DNA of 64,000 nucleotides from positions 42,141,549-42,205,548 of the forward strand of contig CP136067.1 of NCBI GenBank assembly GCA_032622095.1, written 5' to 3'. Numbering within the stretch: position 1 is the first letter of the stretch; each line of letters begins with the position of its first letter. The stretch comes from Siphonodentalium dalli. Taxonomy: Eukaryota > Mollusca > Scaphopoda > Gadilida > Siphonodentaliidae. This document shows positions 47,008-58,865 of this stretch, in pieces. The position numbers and the translations under genes are program-made. Below the pieces are notes generated by a model that worked only from the letters and a program-made list of their open reading frames with translations, was not told the origin of the DNA and did no database searches.

Positions 47008-47417
47008 GAAATCTGCGAATTTAATAAATAGAAATTGATACAAAATTTCAGATACTCCATACTTCCAAACCAAAAAAACGTGTTATAACATTAATGGACT
47101 AAAACTTTGAGTGTATAAAGGTGAGCAGAAGCTGGCAGAAGTGTCATTTTAAATTCCACCATTCGTAAAGGAAATCATTGTTACATGACAGCGAGTTATC
47201 CGTCGGGACCAATTCGTCACTTTCCTATATTTCACTGATGTTCGTTTCGCGATATATCAAAACCAGTAACGCCGGGTTATATTACTTTCTTGCAACACAA
47301 ACCATCCAGTAAATTTATAGATGACACATAATAATCGACCCATGGTTTATTCATGTGTCAATCACATATTGTCAAAAGGGTGTGTCAGTTTAAAGTCTGG
47401 AAATAGGTCTGACATTT

Positions 47418-48023
47418 GCAGAATGAGGTCCCCAGAGGGGAGTTTAGTGACACTATCGCGCAGGAAAGGCTGTAGCGTAACAACCATGCACGCCGACTTT
47501 CACTGGCTACCTATCAAAGATCGGATACAATTCAAAATAGCAACACTTTTGCTTCCGTCGTATGTTTGTCTCTGAATCCCTTCCCGAATATATTAACAGT
47601 CTGATATATCCATACACTCCCCGGCGAACACTTCGTTCTGGTGAATCGTCCCTTCTCTGCCCTCAAGGTGCAAATCTTTTGACCGTCGGCGACAGAGCTT
47701 TCTCTGTAGCCTGTCCCGACATTTGGAACTCTCTACCAAATGAAATGCGACAATCTTGCTTGCTAACCGATTTTCGATCTGCTTTAAAAACTCACATATT
47801 CCGACGACGCTATCCCGACACAAAGAAAACTAACAAAATCTGATTATATATAATTCCACATATCTATTGATTATTTTCCATGTACATTTCTTGTGTATTT
47901 ATATAATGTGTAAAGCGCTTAGGGCCCCTTGCGGGGGATAGGCGCTATATAAATATTATTATTATTATTATTATGGCGGGCTATATACATCACCAAATTC
48001 ACCCTCTGTGAAACTCATTCTGC
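47418..48023. mobile_element. Hairpin repeat arm pair split by a LINE
   Basis: The left arm GCAGAATGAGGTCCCCAGAG starts at 47418. The right arm CACCAAATTCACCCTCTGTG… ends at 48023. These are the two halves of the hairpin seen at 8830-8914, separated here by the LINE. The spacer and next (half) hairpin follow to about 48300. Confidence 0.7.
47461..47973 (+). mobile_element. 5'-truncated L2/CR1-type LINE end
   Basis: The C-terminal ORF2 region reads …FHWLPIKDRIQFKIATLLLP… then, after one frameshift near 47565-47575, …GDRAFSVACPDIWNSLPNEM…RSALKTHIF and a stop at 47843. The HWLP, RTLRS, GDRAFS and WNSLP blocks are hallmarks of this LINE group. The 3' UTR has GTAAAGCGCTTAGGG…AGGCGCTATATAAATATTATT and a (ATT)n tail, also typical. 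Not functional: 5' truncation plus frameshift. Confidence 0.85.
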
Positions 48024-48376
48024 TTCGGCATCAACTTCTATGGGATACCTACTGTATATATGATCAGATTGAAGTTCCCCTGTTCAAGTCGGTGGTGTTC
48101 ATCCATTAGTCACCTCGATTATGCAATGTATCTTCTGCAAACTAGGGATATAGAAACTGAACAGAAGGGGAAAATTAACTAAAAACAATGTTAATTTGAC
48201 TACATATAGACTATATATACCTCCCAGAATATTAGGCCTAAGCAGAATGAGGCCCCCCAGAGGATGAATTTGGTGCTGCTTGCTCATTGTGTGGGATAGC
48301 GTTATTATATTCAGTAAATGCGATTTTTCAACAAAAACAAAACCGACCAAGCCTGTATATAGTGCGCCTTACAATT

Positions 48377-48470
48377 GCAGAATGGGGTCCCCAGAGTGTG
48401 AAGTTACTGATGCTATCCCACATAAGGAGCTAGCAACACCAAATTCATCCACTGGGGGACCTAATTCTGC
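48377..48470. repeat. GAGGTCC-type hairpin, third locus copy
   Basis: The arms GCAGAATGGGGTCCCCAGAG and inverse surround GCTATCCCACATAAGGAGCT. Same family as 8830-9194. Confidence 0.65.
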
Positions 48471-48576
48471 TAAACACTTTCCCCACTACGGCTTCTATAC
48501 TTGTGTCAAAACATTGCAACTCCAGCTCAAGCAGAACCTAGTTTTGAGCACCATGAATCCCTATGTAATTCCCCGT

Positions 48577-48720
48577 TCGCTATTCAGCATCAGGTTCAAA
48601 TCAGTTTAGTGTCCAGTTCCCAGTTCCTTATTCAGCCTCCGTTTCAAATATGTTGAGGATATATATATACAGTTCATATTCAGCCTCAGATTCAAATATG
48701 TTGAGGGTATATATATATAG
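48577..48720 (+). repeat. ~50-bp degenerate tandem repeat
   Basis: Three units built on TATTCAGCCTCMGNTTCAAA plus TATGTTGAGG and TATATATATA. Confidence 0.65.
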
Positions 48721-48829
48721 GCCATTCGAGAAATTCGACGGAATGGCGGCAAGAAATTATAATTATAATTCACCGGGATTTTTTTTTAAACTTTCTTGCT
48801 AAATTTACGACAGTGTAAATACAATACTA

Positions 48830-49151
48830 ATAGTGCACGATTTAGGGGCGAATCACAGTCCAGAAAATACCCGGATATTTCATTTTACCCGGCCACAAAT
48901 TGTGCGTATATAACTGAAGTCTGGCGACCAAAACGGACCATAAACTGTTGGTTAATTCACGATTGTGAGAGATTTATGCTATAAATGGCCACTTTGGGTA
49001 TGAATTCGTGCAAACAACACAAGTGGCATATCACTGTTCAAAAAATACCCGAGTACCCCATTATGCCCGCCCCCAAATTCGGCGACCAACACTGACCGAA
49101 ACAATGCAGGTAAATTCCCGTTTGTGCACAGTAGATCTATGCTATTAGTAG
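48830..49151 (-). repeat. ACCCGGGTAT satellite, left part
   Basis: Minus-orientation units of the repeat seen at 56866-57660 (AATACCCGGATATTTCATTT, GCGACCAAAACGGACCATAA). It ends in ATTAGTAG, the target duplication of the next element. Confidence 0.65.
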
Positions 49152-52100
49152 TACTGAAATTATCACTGTCACCCCCTTTCGTTCAGTTGGGTACCCAGCT
49201 TTTGTAAAAATTTACATTTGGGTACCCAGCTTTATGAAATATCACACAGAGCGTTATTTAATTAGTGATTGCATGACGTCAGTTGATTGCGAAATGAACC
49301 TGTTAAATTTGTGAATACTTGTTTATATATGAATTACTAGCAGGGTTACCCGGCGTTGCCCAGGTTAATGCGATGAGAAACCCTCTGTATGCTGTGGATA
49401 TTTGTTGGGGATAGAGAATGCTCTTGCTGAAAAGTGTTATACGTTTTGTCATAAATTGTATATTCAAATAGCATCATAAAACACGATTATTACAGTCATG
49501 GGATATAAGTAGTGGCTCACCTTGTCAATTGTCATTATGTTTGTCGCGATTAATCCGTTCCAACAATAACGAAGTATGTATTTATTTACAACTGCGTATA
49601 CATTAGACGTTATAATATGATACATGAACATCATACACACATTAGTTCGATAAAAGATGATAATTGGGTTTTAAATATTGAGATGTATCAATCAATTTAG
49701 TGGGTTGAACTAAGTTCTCGAGGACACCTGGCTATCTCCATGAAGATGCAGAAATTTCCAGGTGCTCCTCTGTTCATGGTGCTATATATTGGCTAAATAT
49801 TCTCAGTTTAAACGAAATGTTGATGCGCATAAATATTAGCTCAAGAGCGAGATTTTGAGTTGTTTATGTCAGTCGAGGAGTCTGTTACAAAACACTTGTC
49901 AGATGTGCAGTATTGGGAGGATCCTGAATAGTCTTATGCGTTTTGTGCGTTTTCTTGTATATCAGAAGAAACCATATTTGACTGCACACTGTGACCACTA
50001 TTTTTGAATAGGCCTTCCATATCTCTTGACAAATTGTAACTTTTTTGTGGAAGCTGTATTGAATGGAACAGATTCAATTTTGTTATAATATATATGCAAT
50101 CCTCTGACGGTTCGGGGTCTCTCAGTTTGCACGAATAGAATGATAAATGTACGTTTAATGCTTCTTCTATGTATCTCTTTTTGCTAGCTCATTTTGTGAA
50201 TGCCCTGATTGCTATTCCCATATAAATATGACAGTTAAGAAGATATAATTGTTCAAGTGACTTAAGTGGGTAACCATATGTCGGGATTGAGAAATGTGAA
50301 CGTCCAAAACTACTTAAAATGATATGGAGATGGCCTGGGTGACTGTATATAACTTATATGTGGATAGAGGCGAATAGCAATCTTATCAATGATAGTGCAT
50401 ATCCGCTCGCCATCCGCGACGCAAACGACACAAAATGTGATTTAATTCATGGTATATCAATAGAGAAAAACGTGTATGAATTCGGTGGAAATTGGTGCCA
50501 AATAAATGTGTACCAGTGTTTGCCTCTTTTGACATATTTAAACCATTCCCATTAGACTCATTGTCAGTCATGGATGCATGATATACTGGCGATGATTATA
50601 TATATGTTTGGTGGTATTCAGCAACTAAACAAATTCTGAGAATAGTTATGACCCATATCTCTCACCCAACTGACAACAATATGACGTCTTTAAATCACAC
50701 GATGATATTCCTCGTATCATAGAGAAGAATAATATATCAATTTGGTGGAAATCTGGGCTAGAAATAGTTTTTTAAATCAATTGTTGATGCAACGTTGACT
50801 CGAACAACGCCATATTGCGAAGGTGATTATGTATTCGTTTAGTGGAAATCGGCGACAAAACTATTTCACGATATATTTTTAATTTTGCCGACCTCCCCCT
50901 TTTCTTCCCCTGACACCAACAGCGTCATTTTAGAAAAAATTTACCCGCACCGTTATCTTCCTTGTAAACAGTTACCCCTCTTAGAACGCCTTGGTGCCAT
51001 CTCGATTGTACCGCGTAAAGTTATATATAGAACGCACACAGACAGACAGAAAGACAGACAGACAGACAGCACGATTTTATTTCTTGTATCATTTGAGAAG
51101 AACGTGTCTGAATTTGATGGTAATTAGTACTAAAAATATTTTGTATCAGTCTTGGTGACCCCCGTCCCTATTTCAGTCCCAGGCTGCACACACTAAGACT
51201 CATTAGAGATTAGAGATGCATATATATGAAATTGGTGAAAATTGGCGAGTATACAAATTCGTATCAAATTTAAGGTCCCCATATCTCTCACCCATAGGGC
51301 ACAAATTTGGTGTATCTAAACGACACGATAAGATTCCTCGTATCACAGAGAAGAATATGTATCAATCTGGTGGAAATCGTCACTAAACATATAGATATAA
51401 TTTGTTGTGTCCCTCTCATCTCTATACACCACTGACTCGAATGGCCCAAATTATGACATCCTTAAACCACACGATTATACTCCTGATATCATGGAGATCA
51501 TTGTTTATAAGTTTGGTGATAATCGGCGACTAAACAATTGTTTTTATCAAATTTGGTGCCAATCCACACCCCCATCTCTCAAACAAACAGCACCACTATG
51601 GCGTCTTTAAATCACACGATTAGATTCCTCGTATCTTGGATAAGAACGTGTATCAATTTGGTGGAAATTGGCGCAAAAAAATTGTGCATCAATTTTGGTG
51701 CCCTGTCCCTTTCAATGCAACCCTGACTCGAATGAGGCCACATTTGGCAGATATATATAAGCAACACCATTAGACTCCTCATGCCATGGGGATGAATTTG
51801 TATAAGTGTGGTGGCAATCGGCGACTAAACTAATTATTATCAAATTTAGTGCCCACCCCCTCCCAATCTCTCAACAAAAAGACAACAATTTGGCGTTGTT
51901 AAAGCGCACAATTTGATTCCTTGTATAATGAAGAAGAATATATATCAATTTGGTGGAGATCGGCGCTAAAATTAGTTTTTCAATTTTGGTGCCCCTCTCC
52001 CCTTCCGTGCACCCCTGACTCGAACGACGCCACTTTTAAACCACACCGTGGGTTTTTTCATATCATGGGGATGATTATATATAAGTTTGGTGGAAATCGG

Positions 52101-52394
52101 CGACAGAAAAAATTCTGCCCCTCCCCCTTCCGGGCACCCCTGACGCGAACGGCGCGACTTTTGCCATATTTAAACCACACCATTAGATTCCTGATATCAT
52201 GGGGATTATTATATATAAGTTTGGTGGCAATCGGCGACAATTTATTTTTCTGCCCCTCCCCCTTTTCTGCCCCTGACAACAACGACGTCACTTTAGAAAA
52301 TTCTAACCCCGACCATTATCTTTCTCGTAAAAAGCTACTCCTAGTAGACCCCTTTGGCATCATCTAGATGGTCCCCTGTGAATTTCTATAGAAC

Positions 52395-52433
<39 letters not shown>

Positions 52434-52650
52434 TTCGCAAATATAGATATAGATGATGTATATTCGTCACGATGCTTGAAAATAATAGCGGAGAAGAATT
52501 GTAAGCATAGGACATAGGTACTGCAGGTCGACTGTTTTCATAAAGCTGGGTACCCAAATGTAAATTTTATAAAAGCTGGGTACCCAACTGAAAGTTTTAA
52601 AAAGCTGGGTACCTAACTGAACGAAAGGGGGTGACAATGACCATTTCAGC
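49152..52650. mobile_element. 3.5-kb TIR element with 8-bp target duplication
   Basis: ATTAGTAG occurs directly outside both ends (49144-49151 and 52651-52658). The inverted ends (CTGAAATTATCACTGTCACC at left, matching inverse at right) continue for ~85 bp through CTTTCGTTCAGTTGGGTACC and repeated GGGTACCCAGCTTT boxes (two left, three right). No transposase ORF. An 8-bp duplication fits hAT, P or Merlin, but the terminal bases do not match hAT well. The interior is dominated by another repeat. Confidence 0.75.
49336..52456 (+). repeat. Head-body-tail repeat nested in the 3.5-kb element
   Basis: The head ACTAGCAGGGTTACCCGGCG is followed from about 50340 by ~140-170-bp tandem units (ATCATGGGGATGATTATATA, AAGTTTGGTGGCAATCGGCG). 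There are (GACA)n tracts at 51040-51075 and 52397-52432, then AATATAGATATAGATGATG. The region 49370-50340 shows no unit structure and no gene. The many short frames are satellite readings. Confidence 0.6.
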
Positions 52651-52900
52651 ATTAGTAGTGGCCACTTTTTGTGTGAATTCGCCCATGACCACCCTAGGAG
52701 CAAATCTCTGTCAAAAAAATACCCGGATACCCTATTATACCCGGCCACAAATAGGGTGTATCTGGAGTCTGGCGACCAAAAACGGGCCCCAAAAATGTTG
52801 GTAAATTCCCGATTGTGAAAGATATATGTTATTGGTGGCCCCCTTTGTGGTGAATTCGGCCATATCTACACCAGGGGCAAATCACTGAGCATTATAGAGA
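52651..52900 (-). repeat. ACCCGGGTAT satellite, right part
   Basis: Continuation of 48830-49151 after the 3.5-kb insertion, with AATACCCGGATACCCTATTA and GCGACCAAAAACGGGCCCC. Confidence 0.65.
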
Positions 52901-52961
52901 ATGTTACGAGCAATATAAGGCTTTTTTTCTTAAATACGTCTCTATATCTTTCGACTGAAGA

Positions 52962-53420
52962 CCTCATATTGGCCGCAAGTTATTAACAACGACATCAGGC
53001 TGATATTCGAGTGGTCGCAAACATGGCAAGTTTAATTCAATCCCATCAAAACAGAGTCCCTTCTGATATCATGGAAAACCAACGCTATCGCCAATTCAGA
53101 TGTCTCGGTAGAATATTGAAGAATTTGAAACACAGAAGCACATTGGTCTAACTTTTAATGAAAATTCATTCCTACCAGCTACCGTAAAACTATGGAATAG
53201 CCTTCCACCAGAAACGAAAAGTTGTGAAATCAGTTTCAGAATTCGAGAGATATATCTCCAAAGATCGCAATTCTATACCGTCATATTACCTGTTGCAGTA
53301 ACTTGAAATATGACCTGTTTTGCAATCACCTAAATAATAATCTTTTCTGCGATTGTGGGGAACTGGAGACCGCCCAACATTTTTTACATCATTTACAAAA
53401 AAGAGATAGATAATTGTTTT
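52962..53420 (+). mobile_element. Degraded LINE reverse transcriptase fragments
   Basis: Pieces in different frames are recognisable. VINNDIRLIFEWSQTWQV then FNPIKTESLLISWKTN (52983-53090) is the segment after the RT catalytic box. KHIGLTFN and SFLPATVKLWNSLPPETK follow near 53130-53222. Then YDLFCNHLNNNLFCDCGELE with TAQHF (53310-53390) is a C-terminal zinc-knuckle-like block. Stops, frameshifts and a large deletion between KHIGLTF and SFLPAT show it is dead. Confidence 0.7.
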
Positions 53421-53485
53421 GTGGGTCCTAATATGACATTAAATGTGAACACTTTTGCTTAACTGATCAGTTAACTTAACGCACA

Positions 53486-53785
53486 GTGAAAAAATACGCC
53501 GTCAAAAGGATGTCTCGGTCAAAATTGCGGATGAAGATGGATAACTCTAAAATCAAGTGGTTATTATTACCACTTGATTTTAGATTTATCCATCTTCATC
53601 CGCAATTTGTCCGTTTGGCCTCGCGTTTCTGTGCCAATTATTATAACTCAGAAATAACAAACTTCAAAAATAAATATATGATCACTCTGAGCTTTGATGG
53701 GTGGGTTCCTCGACTCGAATATTGTTTACCCCCGAAGCCAAAGAAATAGTATTTTAGGAGCGTCTGATCGGATTGAGTACCTTTA
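53486..53785 (-). mobile_element. Family C TTAA element rearranged into a foldback
   Basis: The right half is normal family C (ends CGGATTGAGTACCTTTAA). The left half is replaced by an inverted copy of the inner segment: AATTGCGGATGAAGATGGAT at 53523 faces ATCCATCTTCATCCGCAATT at 53588. Confidence 0.7.
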
Positions 53786-53871
53786 ACTGAGTACCATCAC
53801 TAACTGATATACACATCTCATCTAAAGCGCAGTGAAATCAAACAAGAGCGCTCTCCCATTTACACAACAAA

Positions 53872-56653
53872 ATTATTACCGCCACACAGTGGGTGTACAC
53901 TGGTGTAGAGTTTCTCATATTGTGTGGTCGATCGATAATCCACTGGGCGATTGTATGATGGTTATGTCGTACTTGAGTATAAATCGTACCGATATTTACG
54001 ATATTACGACAAAGATTAGCACATGTGTTTACGTCACCGGTGTAATTGTGGGGACATGTTTCTATTATGAAGGTTCGCTATACCGAAGGTCCGCTATTCC
54101 GAAGGTTCTCTATTCCGAAGGTTTTTGTTATTTTTAGGTTAATTCTATATTCTAAAGTATTGAGACTAATTTGAGAGGGTTCATTTTCACAAAGATTCTT
54201 TTTATGGAGTGTGCGCTCACATCCGAACTGATCCTGCGCGCATACCGATACAGATACAGGAGGAAATAACTTAACTTAGAACATTAAATGTGATTTTGTT
54301 TTGTTTTCGCGGGTTTTCTTGAGATTTAATGTCATTACGTGGGCCCGTATCGTTGAATTCTTGGCATATAATATGAATGTTGTGGTATATATGGACCCTC
54401 CCGCATTGGGACACGACACAGGTACAGTTGACTTTCTGTGTGGGCTCCAATTTGGAGTTCAATATTTTAAGGGCCAAATTTAGAATTTTATGGGTCCATA
54501 CCTTTGAACTCTGGGCATATAATATTAATATTGGGGGGCATGTCTCTATTCCGAAGGTTCACTATCCCGAAGGTCCACTATTCCGAAATTTCTCTGAATG
54601 TTCGCTATTCCGAAGGTTCACCAATCCGAAGGTTCGTTATTCCGAAGGTTCTGTGTTCCGAAGGTTTTTGTTATTTTAAGGTTAATTCTATATTATAAAG
54701 TATTGAGAGGGTTCATTATCACGACGATTCTTTTTATGAAGGAAATAACTTAAGACATTAAATGTGATTTTGTTTTGTTTTCGCGGGTTTTCTTGAGTTT
54801 AATGTCATTACGTATGACCTTATTTCTCATTACATATTCACGCCAAGCAGCCCACACAATTGCTATGTTTCCATGCGATTTAATGTGAGTACGTGTGACC
54901 TAATATCTCAATGATCTGAGGCAAGAGTACGCCTGCTAAAGGCGAATTATAACAGTTGGGGCTATAACGCTCAATTAATACTGGAGGCTATAACAAACCC
55001 CCCAGAAAAATCAAATCTACCCCAGCCGGACAACAACTCGGTTTGACCGGAAACCGAAATCAACACCGGAGTGTATATCATAAATTGTTACAATTCATGA
55101 GAAGGTGCTTGGTAACTTAGTTTAGATTATTATGACTAAAATGGTCATTGTCTACCAGTAGAACGCAGATGTGTACCTCGTGATGTCATGACATGTACAA
55201 ACATGTATATTGGTGATCGCAACGCTTTGTATGCACTTTAAAAAAAATGACAACTAGTCATTACCTCGAATTTGAAAAAGATGCAAATGAGATGAGTGAG
55301 ATACCAGCATATAACTGTTTTCTGATACCATTGGAGGAGAAATTTTTTAATACATGGGATAGTTCTGCAGTAAAAAATTGCCAGATAAGCGATCGCAGGG
55401 TAGAATTATGCAATCGACTGGTAGACACTGACATAGTCGGCATTATTAAGAGGGTTAATGGGGTCAATATCACATGTAAACCAAGACAGTGGTTATCCAA
55501 AATTGTTTTATGTGGATTATACTACTCATGTATATATGATTTGGATATTAAGGTTAATCCATATTCTATAAAATGAGAGAAAATTGAAGTTGTGAGTCTG
55601 AAAATACATATTTGGAAAAAAATTACATGCAATTTTTTTCCGACAACCCCCCCCCCCCCTAAATGAATAAGGAAAAACATTACGTGTAAATTTTTTACGC
55701 CTAGGTACCCCGCCACCCCCGGTACGTTGTGTCCCGCAGATTTCCCCCCCCCTGATTTATGCCATAAAATTTGAATAAAATACTATAATTCATCACCATT
55801 TGAAACGCAGAATACTTCTATCTCCTAGTTTGAAACACCTTTAAAATACCGCGTCGTATATCTAGCAATTAGCAACCAACATGTGCTCTTCGGCTTTCCA
55901 TAGATTTCAACGTAATTTGATATTTATGGGTATTTGTGTCCGGGAAGTGTTTTGGACGGGTCAAATCGTGACCCCGACCTGACCTTGACCTTTAAAACTG
56001 TCAATGCAAGGTCAATTTGGGTAAAACGGACAAATGTCGGCGAACTTTGATACCTAGGGATACTTTTGTCCGGGGAGAGTTTTGAACGAGTCAAATCGTG
56101 ACCTCGGCGTGACCTTGACCTTCAATGTGGTCAATTAAAGGTCATCGGATAAAACGGATGGATTTCGACGAAATTTGATACCTATGGGTACTTTTGTCAG
56201 GGGAGTGCTTTGGACGGGTCAAATCATGACTCCAACCTTACCTTGACCTACAAAATTGTTCAATAAAGGTCATGTGGGGTAAAACGGACGGATTTCGACG
56301 AAATTTGATACCTAGGGGTACTTTTCTCCGGTGGGGGTGTTTTGGACGGGTCAAATCATGACCCTGACCTGACCTTAACTTTCGAAATAGTCAATTGAAG
56401 GTCAAATCGCGCCTTTCACCGGAAATCAGTTGGGAAACAGCCCGGGCAAAGTCGGGCCCATCAGCTTATAAAGAAGACAGTTTGAAGAAAGTAATGTATG
56501 ACACGAGAAACGGGAAAACTTGAAATATGGAAGTATGCAAATTTCCCACATAAAATTTGAAAGCTAGTTTATAGAATAATTGTATTATAATTTATATTTA
56601 TGGCTAATAATATGATATTGGTGGCGTTACCATTTCTGACTATGGTTTTCTTG
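53872..56653 (-). mobile_element. Inverted, longer relative of the 2.17-kb insertion
   Basis: Reading on the minus strand it begins CAAGAAAACCATAGTCAGAA (at 56653), passes the TGACCT/AGGTCA array (about 55970-56420) and the CCGAAGGTTC clusters (54541-54665, 54066-54125), and ends near CACACTGTGTGGCGGTAATA (at 53872). It is ~2.78 kb because 55000-55790 carries sequence absent from the other copy. A 13-base C run lies at 55647-55659. Confidence 0.7.
55247..55576 (+). CDS. Unrecognised 109-codon frame
   Basis: It opens with ATG ACA ACT AGT and runs MTTSHYLEFEKDANEMSEIP … KVNPYSIK to a TGA. Composition is not obviously repeat-derived, and it sits in the part of 53872-56653 missing from the homologous element. 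No motif recognised. It could be a passenger gene fragment or chance; there is no splice or promoter evidence. Confidence 0.25.
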   Translation: MTTSHYLEFEKDANEMSEIPAYNCFLIPLEEKFFNTWDSSAVKNCQISDRRVELCNRLVDTDIVGIIKRVNGVNITCKPRQWLSKIVLCGLYYSCIYDLDIKVNPYSIK

Positions 56654-56865
56654 TATATTGCGGCTGGGGTGTCGGAGGTGTCGGATATGCTCGCGGGTGT
56701 TTGTGGAGCGGACAATTCATCACTCGAGCAAAAAAATTATGAAGCAATTTTATATCGCTGAAATTACCACGAATTAGCCTTGGCTTACCTCTTATGTCTT
56801 ACTGTGTATGTTATAATTATATTTATTTGCCTACTTGAGAAATAAAATATTGTTTACACTAAATC

Positions 56866-57660
56866 GCTGTCCAAAAAAATACCCGGGTACCCCATTATAC
56901 CCGGCCACGGGTGTATAGGGTTACCCAGGTATTTTTTGGACAGTGATTTACCCCAAGGGTGCATGGTTAGGGACGAAATAATCCCAAAAGTGGCCACTAT
57001 ATCATAGATCTCTGACAATCGTGAATTTACGAATATTTTAAGTTACCGTTTTGTCGCCACACCCCAGTTATACACCAAATTTGTGGCCGGGTATAATTAA
57101 ATAACCGGGTATTTTTTACCGTAATTTGTCCCTACGGTTGCTATGGACGAATTCACCCCAAAAGTGTCCTCCAAATATCAAAGATTCCCACAATCGTGAA
57201 TTGATTTTATGGTCCGTTTGCTCGCCAGACTCCGGTTACGCCAAATTTGTGGCCGGTTATAATGACATACCCGGGAATTTTTCCCTAGGTTGGCTAAGGA
57301 CGAATTCACCCCAAAAGTTGTCACTAATAGCGTAGATGACGGTCGTGTAATTGCCATTGCATCAATTTATGGTCCGTGTTTGGTGGCCATACTCCAGTTA
57401 CGCCAAATTTGTGGCCGGTATAATGACGTCCCCGGTATTTTTTGGACAGTGATTTGCCACTATAGGGTGGCTATATATGCAAGAATTCACACCAAAAGTT
57501 GCCATTCATCTCTCACAATCGGGAATTAACCAACATCTTATAGGGTCCGTTTTGGTCGCCAGACTCCAGTTAATTTGTGACCGGGCATAATGAAATACCC
57601 GGGTATTGTTTGCACAGTGATTTGTCCATAGGGTGCATGGCTATGGACAAATTTGAATGA
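56866..57660 (+). repeat. ACCCGGGTAT satellite, ~150-185-bp units
   Basis: Four to five units, each with GGACGAATTCACCCCAAAAG, CAATCGTGAATT, GTCCGTTTTGGTCGCCAGAC and AATTTGTGGCCGGGTATAAT then TACCCGGGTATTTTTTGGAC. The first unit is palindromic at 56868-56955. The same family flanks the 3.5-kb element in the opposite orientation. Confidence 0.7.
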
Positions 57661-57778
57661 TTTGAATCGGAGGCCGAATAACGAACATGGAACCGGGAAC
57701 TAAATTCATGGTGCTTCTGAGTAACCAGGTCAGCAGAGCAGATAAAGCTTACTTTGCGATACAGGATTGCATGCATGT

Positions 57779-58157
57779 CTAGAGGTACGCAATCCGATTC
57801 GATGGTCCCTGTATCATCAGATTCCAACAACAACAACAACAACATTTCTTCAAAAGATGATTTAATTATCAGAAACGAATAATCACCACAAAATAATGCT
57901 AACCACTGTCAACTCTAGTATAAAATTTTCCAAAACGTGTTATAAATAAACATTTTGTTCAAAGCAATGTTGGTATCGAGAGTATGTCGGTCGGCCGCCA
58001 AATATTCTATGTGGTGAAAAATTACAGATTTAAAAAATCGATATATGTAACACTGAGCGCCGATTGGTGGGTTCAATGACTCGAATCCAATAGCGTTTTC
58101 CCCCGAAGCCAAATAAATAGTAATTTAGGAGCGTTTATTCGGATTATGTATCTTTAA
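57779..58157 (+). mobile_element. Family C TTAA MITE, diverged copy
   Basis: It starts CTAGAGGTACGCAATCCGAT (target mutated), contains (CAA)n and CAAAACGTGTTAT, and ends CGGATTATGTATCTTTAA. Confidence 0.65.
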
Positions 58158-58357
58158 AAAGCCCAAAACGTTTAGAAAACAAAATTCCATTAGGACAGCA
58201 TTTGTCGAAATGGAACTGGGTTCGACGATCGCGCCGTGCTGTGTTGCTGATTGCCAAAGAAAATGACCGGCGTGAATACTATCGTGTTAATTACACGCAA
58301 TCGTCCAATTGCGAGTTCTATTCCCGAGGTCTTTCGCCGCTCTTATAAGAGTTATAA

Positions 58358-58465
58358 TTAACCCTTTATTTACTGAATTCATTGGTCCATTATTCATCGG
58401 GAGGAATGTTCAAGAAATATAAGCAGACGATAGGATATTGTAAGTGCAAAAGGAATAATCATATA
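58358..58465 (+). mobile_element. Family F TTAA element fragment
   Basis: TTAACCCTTTATTTACTGAA followed by GGTCCATTATTCATCGGGAG, matching one arm of 7258-7731. Confidence 0.45.
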
Positions 58466-58489
58466 TCACACGAAACCCTTTTTATATCA

Positions 58490-58865
58490 TTGACCCTTTC
58501 AGTGCCAGGGGTTGAATTATTTTTTGGGTATACTTAAGCATACTATAGCGAATTTAAAAACAAACTGGATAAGACCTGGCATGCTATAACTCAAAACTAT
58601 CACCAAGTATTCATAGTAATAATTTTATGCCCATGAAAAACGTAAGATTCCCTGGCACTAAACCTACAAAATAAGTCTGTTAAAGAATATAAGAAAAAAA
58701 TATTAAAATTGTAAAAAATAATAACAATTGATGAAAAATTGTTAGGCCAATGCATTCTCTTATACATGCGAGGCCACCTATGGTCGACTCGCATATATAA
58801 GAGAATGCATTGGCACAGGGTATATGGGTTGATACAAAAATCGGACCTGGCACTGAAAGGGTTAA
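58490..58865. mobile_element. TTAA-target MITE family E carrying the family A hairpin
   Basis: The ends TTGACCCTTTCAGTGCCAGG and CCTGGCACTGAAAGGGTTAA differ from family A. Yet the element contains one 69-bp hairpin (58746-58814) nearly identical to those of family A, plus adjoining GCACAGGG. 376 bp. Confidence 0.75.

Noticed and set aside
51921-52367. 148-codon ORF with CPSPF repeats
   Set aside because: Satellite body of the head-body-tail repeat; no start context or domain.
49160-52640. ACCCAGCTTT/GGGTACC boxes resembling cloning-vector att or polylinker sequence
   Set aside because: They lie in diverged TIRs with a genuine 8-bp target duplication; vector contamination does not explain this.
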